Below the pieces are notes generated by a model that had not been told where the DNA came from, ran no database searches, and saw nothing but the letters and a program-made list of their open reading frames with translations. Source: Herbinix hemicellulosilytica (lineage in GTDB: Bacteria > Bacillota > Clostridia > Lachnospirales > Lachnospiraceae). Taken from it: 64,000 nt of DNA. Every line of letters starts with the position of its first letter. Within the stretch, counting starts at the first letter, position 1. The stretch covers positions 48,053 through 112,052 of the forward strand of contig NZ_CVTD020000029.1 in assembly GCF_002904165.1 (NCBI RefSeq). The letters run 5' to 3'. Below, piece by piece: positions 1 through 7,179 of this stretch. The position numbers and the translations under genes are program-made.

Positions 1-1
1 C

Positions 2-529
2 GGCTCAATGCATTATGAGGTTCAAATAGTAGATTTATCAAGTATTGACGGAGATAAAGTATATGAGGAACTAAGTCAAAAAATTACTTCAGGCTACCTA
101 CTTAATAAGAGAGATAAATTAAATCTGGCATTTCTTCCATTTATGAAGCATTCGGTATCCTTCAGTGAAGCACTTAGAAAAGTTATACTTTTAATAGAGA
201 GTATAAAGGATGAAGAAGAACGGATGGCTTATGTAGCAGTGATATCAGAAATCATATCAAGGTCTACAGGTGAACAAGGGGTTAAGGTTTTAAAGGAATA
301 TCTTATGGATACAGAGGTAGGAATAAGGATTAGGGACGAAGGGAAGAAGGAAGGTATGCGGGAATCGATTATGATAATACTTTTAGAAAAGTTTAAAGTT
401 TTACCCGATGATGTCTACTATGCTATTGCAGAACAAAAGAATGAGAACACTTTAATGAAATGGCTTCAGAATGTAACCAGCATTTGCAGTGTTGATGAAC
501 TGAAGAAAATGGTATTTAACATTGAATAG
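2..529 (+). CDS. Rpn-family (PD-(D/E)XK) recombination-promoting nuclease-like protein, 3' part
   Basis: This is the C-terminal part of a gene whose start lies before the window; the frame is open from base 2. The product matches the C-terminal 175 or so residues of the complete paralogue at 57828-58688 almost position for position, including the closing residues DELKKMVFNIE. Rpn/YhgA-like proteins are PD-(D/E)XK nuclease-fold proteins linked to RecA-independent recombination and often annotated as transposase-like; the nuclease core is N-terminal and so outside the window here. The visible part is helical, with a conserved YLMDTEVG segment followed by a glycine/lysine-rich EGKKEG stretch. 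Two small membrane-protein genes follow on the same strand. Family assignment rests on the paralogue and is fairly secure. Confidence 0.7.
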   Translation, partial: GSMHYEVQIVDLSSIDGDKVYEELSQKITSGYLLNKRDKLNLAFLPFMKHSVSFSEALRKVILLIESIKDEEERMAYVAVISEIISRSTGEQGVKVLKEYLMDTEVGIRIRDEGKKEGMRESIMIILLEKFKVLPDDVYYAIAEQKNENTLMKWLQNVTSICSVDELKKMVFNIE

Positions 530-660
530 AATAAAAAATCTTATTAGATTACTATCGTCCCTATAAGCCCTATTACTCCTATTACCCTTTAGCACCTTAT
601 GCCCTGAATCCTATTAATTATATATGTATATTAGTTAAGATGGTCAAAGGCATATGTTTC

Positions 661-768
661 AAGGAATTGAAAGTGTTTTAAGGCGACAAAAATTATAGCA
701 GACTTTATTACAAATACATGAAATTTTATAAATTTGGACCTGACAAATCTCTTTGTGCGCGCTACTAT
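661..768 (+). promoter_or_regulatory. Highly conserved non-coding leader with promoter
   Basis: Bases 661-765 match 58811-58915 with about seven differences in 105 positions, more conserved than the coding sequences on either side. It ends in a promoter-like pair, CTGACA (740-745) and TACTAT (763-768), 17 bases apart. The right copy has CTGACA/TACAAT at the same spacing. It precedes the small membrane protein gene at 796. Conservation over the whole block, not only the promoter, suggests a regulatory site or RNA. Confidence 0.6.
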
Positions 769-795
769 ATTAGAAGAAAGGAGAGTTGATTATTG

Positions 796-996
796 ATGAA
801 AAAGAGATTAGATATAATTTTTAACATAGTTATACCTACAATGGTAGGGTACGCAACGTTCTTTCTGATTTTCTATTTCTATCAGAGATTATTTTTTGAA
901 TACAGATGGCTCGCAATAATTCCATTCATTATAGTTACAGGATATGTTATAAAAGATAATATGAGAGAGTGGAAGATGATAAAGCAGCAGGGTTAG
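796..996 (+). CDS. Small two-segment membrane protein
   Basis: The product is about 66 residues. It has a short basic N-terminus (MKKRLDI), a hydrophobic segment at about residues 8-27, an aromatic/basic turn (YQRLFFEYRW), a second hydrophobic segment at about 37-52, and a basic tail. It is therefore predicted to be an inner-membrane hairpin with both ends cytoplasmic. The start was chosen at ATG 796 behind AAGGAGAG; an in-frame TTG lies one codon upstream. A paralogue at 58957-59157 shares the length and topology, each behind the same conserved leader. No known family is recognised. Size, topology and the conserved leader would fit a type I toxin or a small regulatory membrane protein, but nothing visible proves either. 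Confidence 0.65.
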   Translation: MKKRLDIIFNIVIPTMVGYATFFLIFYFYQRLFFEYRWLAIIPFIIVTGYVIKDNMREWKMIKQQG

Positions 997-1002
997 AGAA
1001 TT

Positions 1003-1073
1003 AGGAGTAAGGGGAAAAGGGGATAAGTGGATAAGTGGATAAGGTCAAACTTACCCCTTATCCCTAAGTCCTG
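1003..1073. repeat. Purine-rich AAGG-type intergenic repeat with self-complementary arms
   Basis: The stretch holds repeated GGGGATAAGTGGATAAG-like units followed by a complementary CTTACCCCTTATCCC arm, so it could fold as a hairpin. Similar tracts recur between genes throughout the window, for example near 15960-16100, 19830-19990, 22080-22200, 25940-25990, 26670-26710, 57160-57200 and 59160-59215. At 59160-59215 the tract lies in the equivalent position of the duplicated unit. Confidence 0.5.
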
Positions 1074-1102
1074 TAAAGGATAAAGAAGGTAGGGTAGGAG
1101 TT

Positions 1103-1192
1103 ATGAAATATGTAATAATTAGTCTTTTAGTCTGCATTACGATTGTAACCATTGTTTCAATAATAGGCATAGGCATTATGAAAAGAAAATAG
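1103..1192 (+). CDS. 29-residue hydrophobic peptide
   Basis: A very short open frame encodes MKYVIISLLVCITIVTIVSI followed by IGIGIMKRK: one transmembrane segment with a basic C-terminal tail. It has a clear ribosome binding site (TAGGAG) 3 bases before the ATG and is followed directly by a terminator. The right-hand unit contains a 27-residue counterpart at 59252-59335 with the same N-terminus (MKYVIISL) and the same basic tail, supporting it as a real gene. It probably shares a transcript with the 66-residue membrane protein gene upstream. Function is unknown; single-span basic-tailed peptides of this size include type I toxins and regulators of membrane complexes. Confidence 0.6.
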   Translation: MKYVIISLLVCITIVTIVSIIGIGIMKRK

Positions 1193-1211
1193 AGAGTAGA
1201 TATAGATAGCG

Positions 1212-1237
1212 AAAACAGGCAAATGATGCCTGTTTTT
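1212..1237 (+). terminator. Rho-independent terminator
   Basis: AAAACAGGCA pairs with TGCCTGTTTT across a 5-base loop, followed by a T run. It ends the small membrane protein operon and has an equivalent at 59353-59383. Confidence 0.8.
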
Positions 1238-1265
1238 TAGTCTGAAACTAAAGATAAATTTGTTT

Positions 1266-2156
1266 CTAATAATCTGATATAGCATTAATACTTTCTTCCA
1301 AATCCTCCTGTCTCACTTTAAGATAAATAGCGCTGCTTTCTATACTTTCATGTCCTAACAACAACTGTACAGTATTAATATCAGCATTAGGTGTATTTAG
1401 AATTTGAATTGCAAAGTGATGTCTGAACATATGAGGATGAATTTTAATATTGGTATCATTTGCCCAGCGTTTTAGTATTTTAAAGATTCCAGAGCGCGTA
1501 AAAGGGCGTTTTCTTTCGCTTATTAAAAGATAATCAGAGGATATGGACATTCTATCTCTATCTTCCATGTATGAAATTATAGCCTTTCTGACATCTAAAT
1601 GAAGAGGAATATTCCTTTCTTTTTGATTTTTACCTATAATTCTTAGATTTCCAGAACGTTCATTTATGGTTATATCAGCAAGGCGGATATTTATAAGTTC
1701 ACTTACCCTGACTCCAGTTTTAGATAACAACTCAAAAACTACTATCCATAAATTTTTCTGACTTCTATACACATATCTTTTGATTTTTCTAAAATCTGAG
1801 TCAGAAAAACCCTTTGGAGCGGTAGGTTTATTTGTACGTATCTTCTTTAAATTTTCAGCAGGGTTGTTTTTAATAATGCCATTGCTTTGAAGAAAGTAAA
1901 AATATTCTTTTAGTGCTGCAATTTTATTATTTATGGTAGATGCTTTTTGCCGTTTGATATTCAAAAGATAATTCCGGTAGTCTTGTAAGTCCATCATGAT
2001 TACATTTCCTGGGATAAATTTTTCACCATATGACTCGGTGTAGTATTTTATAAAATCATTGATATTGGTAGTATAAGTTGATATTGTGCCACTTGATTTA
2101 TCGTTTTTATTTAAATAATCTACAAAATCATCCAAATAATATTCCTTAGTATCCAT
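1266..2156 (-). CDS. Tyrosine recombinase (XerC/D-like integrase)
   Basis: The product is 296 residues, a normal length for a phage-integrase/Xer family enzyme that cuts and rejoins DNA through a phosphotyrosine. An N-terminal SAM-like core-binding domain (about residues 8-95) precedes the catalytic domain. The catalytic residues are visible in order: Arg in TGVRVSELINIRL, His-x-x-Arg in HPHMFRHHF, His in LLGHESIESS, and Tyr in AIYLKVR. The start at 2156 was chosen because AAGGGAG sits seven bases upstream; an ATG at 2174 is possible. It points away from the OLD nuclease gene, with a strong palindrome between them. A broken relative lies at 59389-59772. It could mobilise the flanking island or act on chromosome dimers; the accessory context favours the former. 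Confidence 0.85.
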   Translation of the reverse strand: MDTKEYYLDDFVDYLNKNDKSSGTISTYTTNINDFIKYYTESYGEKFIPGNVIMMDLQDYRNYLLNIKRQKASTINNKIAALKEYFYFLQSNGIIKNNPAENLKKIRTNKPTAPKGFSDSDFRKIKRYVYRSQKNLWIVVFELLSKTGVRVSELINIRLADITINERSGNLRIIGKNQKERNIPLHLDVRKAIISYMEDRDRMSISSDYLLISERKRPFTRSGIFKILKRWANDTNIKIHPHMFRHHFAIQILNTPNADINTVQLLLGHESIESSAIYLKVRQEDLEESINAISDY

Positions 2157-2333
2157 GACTAAACTCCCTTCCATAAATTTTACTATGATTTTAAGGACTC
2201 ATAAGGTGAAATTCAAGTTTATATACCAGGTTGATTTCAAGTTTAAAAGTAAGGCTAAAAAGTTTTGTGGACAATTTTTAATGGCTTATTACATCAAATT
2301 AAGATAAAATTCCACTTGATTTTAATTGTATTC

Positions 2334-2370
2334 TCCACAAAATCCTGGTTTTGTTGACAGGTTTTGTGGA
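2334..2370. promoter_or_regulatory. Long imperfect palindrome between recombinase and OLD genes
   Basis: TCCACAAAA-T-CCTG (2334-2347) is complementary to CAGG-TTTTGTGGA (2358-2370), a 13-pair stem with one bulged base around a loop containing TTGTTGA. A further TTTTGTGGA lies near 2262. The block GTTTTGTTGACA plus TTTTGTGGAAAA recurs upstream of hamA (61022-61048), and in both cases TTGACA is followed 30 bases later by TATAAT. It could be an operator for a shared regulator or a recombinase site. Confidence 0.5.
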
Positions 2371-2444
2371 AAATTCTTCTTGTAAGATATATAATGAATA
2401 TGAAATTAGTTATGCCTTTGTATTATCAATACAGGAGGAAGGAT

Positions 2445-4511
2445 ATGTTTGTATCAAAACTTTTAATAAGAAATTTTAGAAGTATAGAGAAAGAAAGTAT
2501 TGATTTTAGACCTGGGAAGAATGTATTGGTAGGTAAAAATAATTCTGGCAAGAGTAATATTGTTAAAGCATTAGATTTAGTTTTAGGAGAGAAGAACCCA
2601 GTATATTTAGATATAAATGAGAAAGACTTTTTTACATGTTACGAAGATGGAAATGAAAAGGTTAAAAAAGCGTTTTTTATAGCAGTAAAATTAGAGGGAA
2701 ATGACATTAATGAAGAATTGTTTAAAAGTGTTAGTGGAGCATGGTTAGCGACTGTAGGAGACAAAAATTTGTTAGAGGATTTTTTTAACGCAAACAAAAA
2801 TCCTGAGTTACTCATAAAAAATTTTGATACTCTAAGTAATAGAAGATACTGTAAGGACACAGAAGAGTTGTTTGATATATTTAGAAATGCTCAAGAGTTA
2901 TATATTTATTTTTCAGTTATAAAAAATGCTGAAATCGAAAACATGGATTATGATATGGATAATCAGCAGAGTAATTATTCAAAAACATATTCAATTTTTT
3001 TAAAGCATGGTAACCAATATTATAGATGCTCAAAGTTTTCTAATGATTTGAAGAATTCACTGATTACAAGTGCAATTTTATCAGCGGTTAGAGATATAAA
3101 TAAAGAACTTAGGATTAACACGTGGAGTTGGTATGGAAGATTAATAAAAGATATCTGGGAAAACTGTAATCCTAGTCAAAAAAGAGAAATAGATAAAAAA
3201 CTCAGTGAAATTAAAGAAATTACTGATGATATCTTTACTAATGCTGCATCAGATATAGAAGAAAAAATTAAAAAGGCTATTTATCATAACAGTATATCTT
3301 TCCAACTTCTCCAAAATACTAAAGATGATATTTATAAAGGAATAAATATATTTGTTAATGATGGCGTTGAAGGTTTATTAGAGGATAAAGGGACAGGCAT
3401 TCAGAGTGCAGTTGTAATATCACTATTTTCTTATTATTGTAGTAAATTTCATAAAAACTCTTCACTGCTTGTGGTTGAAGAGCCAGAAATATATTTACAT
3501 CCGCAGGCTAGAAGGGTTGTCTCAAATAAATTTGATGAGTTTGTTAACCTTAATTCTACAAATAGAAATCAGGTGATTATTACAACTCACTCATCTGAGT
3601 TTATAAGAAACACTGATATAGGCAACATAATAGTAGTTAAGAAGGTTAGTGGAAAAACAAAAACAAGATGTATACAAATGGAGACAGGTAAGCATAAAGA
3701 ACTTGCAAAACTTCAAAATATAATATCGACTAAGAATGCAGAAATATTTTTTGCAGACAAAGTTATATTGGTAGAAGGTGGCGAGGAATATTTAATACCA
3801 TTAATAGCAGAGCATTATTATCAAGAAAAAGGTTTTTTGGATTATAGCAATATTAGTGTAGCCAAAGTAGGTGGAAAATCTTTCTTCAAGCCATATATGG
3901 AGGTATTATCTTGTCTAGGAATTGAATATTATGTTATTGCTGATTTTGATATTCTCCATAATGGATTAGAAGATATCGATGAATTTATAAATGAGTTTTC
4001 TCAGGAAGAATTGAATGATATTAGAAAGTCATTAAATGAAATAATACCAATTGATGAGCCGTGGATAAAGAGCAAAGATATAAGAGAGAAATTATTAAAA
4101 CCTGATAAAAGTATGGATGCAAAATCATTATGTACTGTTATAGACGAAATTTGTGCTACTGAAGAATATAATGACAAGTTAAAAGAGATATGGCAGTATG
4201 TGAGACCTAAAGTAACCAAAAAAGTAAATTATAGAATATTAGATAATTATGAAGATATAAAATTTAAAGTTTACAATTATATAGACAAATTAAAAGCAAG
4301 TAATATTTTTATACTAAAAAAAGGGGAACTAGAAGATTATATTACTGATGATGGCCAAAAAATAATTGAAGATTTAGGATTTGCAAATCAAAAAGAGTTA
4401 AAAATCATAAAGTTATCAGAATTAGTAAATAATGGTAATGTTAAAATAGAACAAGTGCTTGACGTGGAAGATTATATTGAAGTTATACAAAAACTTAAGT
4501 TCAATAGTTAA
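2445..4511 (+). CDS. OLD-family ATP-dependent nuclease (ABC-type ATPase plus TOPRIM)
   Basis: The product is 688 residues. Its N-terminal ABC/SMC-like ATPase shows Walker A GKNNSGKS (about 30-37), a signature-like region in DKGTGIQSAVVISLF, Walker B LLVVEEPEIYLHP and H-loop IITTHSSEF. A TOPRIM nuclease domain follows, with the acidic motifs KVILVEGGEEYLI and YYVIADFDIL. OLD (overcoming lysogenization defect) proteins couple ATP hydrolysis to DNA cleavage, and several act in phage defence. The start at 2445 was chosen for the AGGAGGAAGG site; upstream ATGs lack one. No UvrD-like GajB partner or reverse transcriptase lies beside it, so it looks like a stand-alone (class 1) enzyme rather than Gabija. 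The promoter region resembles that of hamA. Confidence 0.85.
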   Translation: MFVSKLLIRNFRSIEKESIDFRPGKNVLVGKNNSGKSNIVKALDLVLGEKNPVYLDINEKDFFTCYEDGNEKVKKAFFIAVKLEGNDINEELFKSVSGAWLATVGDKNLLEDFFNANKNPELLIKNFDTLSNRRYCKDTEELFDIFRNAQELYIYFSVIKNAEIENMDYDMDNQQSNYSKTYSIFLKHGNQYYRCSKFSNDLKNSLITSAILSAVRDINKELRINTWSWYGRLIKDIWENCNPSQKREIDKKLSEIKEITDDIFTNAASDIEEKIKKAIYHNSISFQLLQNTKDDIYKGINIFVNDGVEGLLEDKGTGIQSAVVISLFSYYCSKFHKNSSLLVVEEPEIYLHPQARRVVSNKFDEFVNLNSTNRNQVIITTHSSEFIRNTDIGNIIVVKKVSGKTKTRCIQMETGKHKELAKLQNIISTKNAEIFFADKVILVEGGEEYLIPLIAEHYYQEKGFLDYSNISVAKVGGKSFFKPYMEVLSCLGIEYYVIADFDILHNGLEDIDEFINEFSQEELNDIRKSLNEIIPIDEPWIKSKDIREKLLKPDKSMDAKSLCTVIDEICATEEYNDKLKEIWQYVRPKVTKKVNYRILDNYEDIKFKVYNYIDKLKASNIFILKKGELEDYITDDGQKIIEDLGFANQKELKIIKLSELVNNGNVKIEQVLDVEDYIEVIQKLKFNS

Positions 4512-4803
4512 AAAACAATATATGCATTGGCATACGAAATAGTTCTATTAATTCGCTAATATATAAAACAAATTTGAATTGTTTGTAATGTAGTTTAATA
4601 TTCGAAATAAATCAGTATTGAGTTAAAAATGTTTTTATATAAAAAAATCACTTCAAAGCCTTCAATCAATTGTAGAGATGATGGTTAGAGCATCTCGTAA
4701 TAAAATTTATTAAAATCATAAATGTATAATTTCTCAATGTAGACAAATTTTAATGATTTATGGTATATTTGACTTGTCCATTATTTGTATATGGAGGGAT
4801 ATT

Positions 4804-5616
4804 ATGTTGAGATTGAAGTTATCAGACCATATAATTAATGCATCAAATGTTAGTTATGGTGAACCAAAATTGTCAGTACATACAGGAAAACAACTTGAGA
4901 CACTTTCCTTTAGTTTGCAAGTTAGGGGTAAAACCCTGAAAGAGGATTTTAATAACAAATTGCATAAAGTTAAAGATGGGGGGATTTTTAGTACTGACAA
5001 TAACGGTATTAATATAAAGGAGTATAAGTTAGTGAACCATTCCTACAGTTATACTGAAAATTATTCTGATGAAGATACTATTTATACTTATACTTTATAC
5101 TTAGAGGAAATAGAGAGACTAAAAATAGACAGTTTAGTTATTGCAGGAGTTGAAGTTACACCTTATGAATTTACCGAAAAATATGATGATGCCATCATAA
5201 TACAAGCAAAAATAAAATTATCAAAAGAAGATGCTGAAAAACTTGATATGGCTACAAAGGAAAATAAGTACTTTGATGTAATCAGAAAAGGTATTAGTGA
5301 TGAAGTTAAAAAAATGAGATTCGGCAAAGTTATCTGGTCAGAAAATGATGGTTATATTAAAAAAGATATTGTACTTGTAGAAGATATTTACGACAACAAA
5401 GAATCACCTCTTTCGAAGTTTTTCCAGCCTGAATTTAGTAACATTATGGATATGTTGTCATATATTAAAAATTTAAATGATGAATTATTAAAATTACTAA
5501 TATCAAGAGGTCAGTTGTCTGCCGAGGAATTAGAACAAATAAAAACAGTAGCAAAGAACAATATTAGAGCAACTACAAAGGAGTATTATAGAGTGGAAGA
5601 TATTGATAAATTTTAA
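4804..5616 (+). CDS. Unrecognised 270-residue protein
   Basis: A soluble protein with no signal peptide or membrane segment. It is rich in charged residues, with mixed alpha/beta character and a probable helical C-terminus (about residues 215-265). I recognise no family motif. The ATG at 4804 sits seven bases after GGAGGG and is preferred over an ATG 51 bases upstream that has no such site. About 290 bases without an open frame separate it from the OLD gene, so it probably has its own promoter. Position directly after a defence nuclease makes a role in the same island plausible, but nothing in the sequence shows it works with OLD. A hairpin follows the stop codon. Confidence 0.6.
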   Translation: MLRLKLSDHIINASNVSYGEPKLSVHTGKQLETLSFSLQVRGKTLKEDFNNKLHKVKDGGIFSTDNNGINIKEYKLVNHSYSYTENYSDEDTIYTYTLYLEEIERLKIDSLVIAGVEVTPYEFTEKYDDAIIIQAKIKLSKEDAEKLDMATKENKYFDVIRKGISDEVKKMRFGKVIWSENDGYIKKDIVLVEDIYDNKESPLSKFFQPEFSNIMDMLSYIKNLNDELLKLLISRGQLSAEELEQIKTVAKNNIRATTKEYYRVEDIDKF

Positions 5617-5629
5617 TTATTATGGAGAA

Positions 5630-5656
5630 GGGTGGATTTTACAATCCATCCTCTGT
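5630..5656 (+). terminator. Possible terminator
   Basis: GGGTGGATT pairs with AATCCATCC (one wobble pair) around a 4-base loop just after the 270-residue gene. The following T tract is weak. Confidence 0.45.
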
Positions 5657-5699
5657 TATTTATTAATACAGGTGAAGTGTTTTTCTGATGCTTAAACCA

Positions 5700-5831
5700 T
5701 CACAATTTTGCAAACTCTTCGAGAGCCTCCTTGTTTTCATTAATTACTATATCCATAAGAGTTTCAATTTCTTCTTTATTTTCATCAGACAATTGCAAAA
5801 ATTCTTCTTTCGATTTTTCCGTGAAAGCCAT
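5700..5831 (-). CDS. 43-residue charged protein, paralogue of 60752-60877
   Basis: This short open frame encodes MAFTEKSKEEFLQLSDENKE and then a helical, acidic tail ending in EEFAKL. It is preceded by GAGGTAG. The upstream promoter carries TATAAT on the minus strand (5865-5870), set in a block nearly identical to the one upstream of the gene at 60752-60877. The two proteins share the pattern EN-KE-E-E-LMD-VINEN-EA--E-AK. Two independent copies with conserved promoter, ribosome site and protein pattern make this a real gene. Function is unknown; it is too small and charged to be an enzyme and could be an inhibitor, antitoxin or adaptor. Confidence 0.6.
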   Translation of the reverse strand: MAFTEKSKEEFLQLSDENKEEIETLMDIVINENKEALEEFAKL

Positions 5832-5864
5832 TAATTCTACCTCGCTTTACATGATTTTTATTAA

Positions 5865-5870
5865 ATTATA
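5865..5870 (-). promoter_or_regulatory. -10 element of the 43-residue gene
   Basis: On the minus strand the sequence reads TATAAT inside ATGGTATAATTTAATAAA. The same block occurs at 60914-60919 before the paralogous gene, which supports it as the promoter. Confidence 0.5.
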
Positions 5871-6011
5871 CCATAAAAAAGATACGAGCCAGAATCCTTA
5901 ATAAGAATAATTAACCTACTTCCCTAGTTAAAAAATCACTTCGAAAGTTGATTTTACAGGTACTATTTATATAATAACCTTCAAATCAAAAACTGAATGG
6001 AGTGATTTTTA

Positions 6012-6224
6012 ATGAGAGATGTGACGATTTTGGGTAATTTTACTGTATTAGAGACTTTTGAATTAAATAATGTGCAAGTTGATAAAGGTTTTGATGGTAG
6101 GTTGGATATATTTTATAGAGCAAATCTTTGTACATAGAATAATGATGACATTGCATATATAGATTGTTACTATAAAAGGATTGAAGATTTAAAGGAAGAC
6201 CTGAGCAAATTCAACTTGATTTGA
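6012..6224 (+). pseudogene. Small gene interrupted by an in-frame TAG
   Basis: An ATG behind GGAGTG starts a frame encoding 41 residues (MRDVTILGNFTVLETFELNN...) to a TAG at 6135-6137. The same frame then stays open for another 28 codons of ordinary composition (NNDDIAYIDCYYKRIEDLKE...) to a TGA at 6222-6224, and beyond that reads on with further stops. The simplest reading is a decaying gene. Suppression of the amber codon is possible but nothing in the window supports it. The family is not recognised. Confidence 0.4.
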
Positions 6225-6370
6225 AATAATGAAAATATGGGTATCTGCTGGAAGGGAATTAAAATTGTATTCCAAATTTGGTTATAAAACTTGAGACTAG
6301 TATATAGCCCTCTTTATATTATATGAGATTTAAAAATAGGAATTTTATAATGATAAGGAGGGCTTATAAT

Positions 6371-6829
6371 ATGTTTACAAAAGCAGAAGAAATTTATTCG
6401 AAATTCAATGAAGAAAACATTCAGATAATGATTCCTAAAAAATTATTATTTACTTTATTACAGCAGGTAGATAGACTCCTTGAACTATTAAGTAATGAAG
6501 AAGTAGCAAGCAACTTTGCAACATATGATTACATCAGTAATGCGGAGATGTTAATGGTTAAATTATATATTCTATCAGCCGAGCCTTATAATCAAAAAGA
6601 AGTTATTTTAGAAACAAGTATTGCAGAGTTTCTTGTCATAAGGGATTTAGTATTTTGCAATTATACACTACCTCATTTAAGGGGGAAAATGAGGCCTTCT
6701 ATATGCAAAGCATACAAGGATTTTTATGATGAGATTGAAGACATCTTCGGAATGCTTGATAGTAATGAAGTCAACACATATTGGAATTACTTAAAAAACT
6801 ATAAATTCGAAGGTGGAATGCTTCAGTAA
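6371..6829 (+). CDS. Unrecognised 152-residue helical protein
   Basis: The start was set at ATG 6371 behind AAGGAGGGC; an upstream ATG at 6323 has no such site. The protein looks all-helical and soluble (MFTKAEEIYSKFNEENIQIM...), with regular leucine/isoleucine spacing and no cysteines arranged as a zinc site. It is the last gene before the Tn7-like element, whose left-end repeat begins about 120 bases downstream. No function can be assigned. Helical proteins of this type are common as partners or regulators in defence islands, but no such role is shown here. Confidence 0.55.
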   Translation: MFTKAEEIYSKFNEENIQIMIPKKLLFTLLQQVDRLLELLSNEEVASNFATYDYISNAEMLMVKLYILSAEPYNQKEVILETSIAEFLVIRDLVFCNYTLPHLRGKMRPSICKAYKDFYDEIEDIFGMLDSNEVNTYWNYLKNYKFEGGMLQ

Positions 6830-6946
6830 AATAATGAAAAGGCATAGATAGATAAACTCTACTAATACTTCCATTATTTCAATTACTATTTTCATATAAA
6901 CTCTTCAATTTGCTGCTGAATAACAGTAAATAAAATAATTGAATAT

Positions 6947-7000
6947 TGTAAATAAAAAAATTTTACGTTTAAAATAAAGTCGTTATATGGTAAAATGAAA
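6947..7000. mobile_element. Left-end region of the Tn7-like element (candidate)
   Basis: The block begins with TGTAAATAAA and contains AAAATAAAGTCGTTATATGG, the same site seen many times at 15.8-20.2 kb (mostly AAATAAASTCSTTCCA or its complement) and close in form to TnsB-binding repeats of Tn7 (AATAAAGTCTTAAAC). Its position about 180 bases before tnsA suits a Tn7 left end. The exact first base is uncertain. Confidence 0.5.
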
Positions 7001-7017
7001 GTACACTGTAGAATGGT

Positions 7018-7075
7018 AAATGCCATTGACACAGACATCTAGTATAGGTGTCCTGCGGTCAGTGGCATTTTTTGT
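7018..7075 (+). ncRNA. Structured hairpin with inner stem and terminator
   Basis: AAATGCCATTGAC pairs with GTCAGTGGCATTT (one wobble pair). Inside is a second stem, GACATC with GGTGTC, and a T tract follows. The same plan is seen at 55788-55851 and 57714-57775. It lies in the tnsA leader, so it may be an attenuator or a small RNA. Confidence 0.4.
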
Positions 7076-7179
7076 TTTTAAATTTACGGATAGAATTAAG
7101 GCATCAAGAATGTTGCGATTATACTAATTCTTAATTCTTATAACCTAATCTCTAATTCCTGGCACATGGAGGTGTTTAT

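Noticed and set aside
2364..4511. Gabija (GajA) assignment for the OLD protein
   Set aside because: GajA needs a UvrD-like GajB next to it; the following gene has no helicase motifs.
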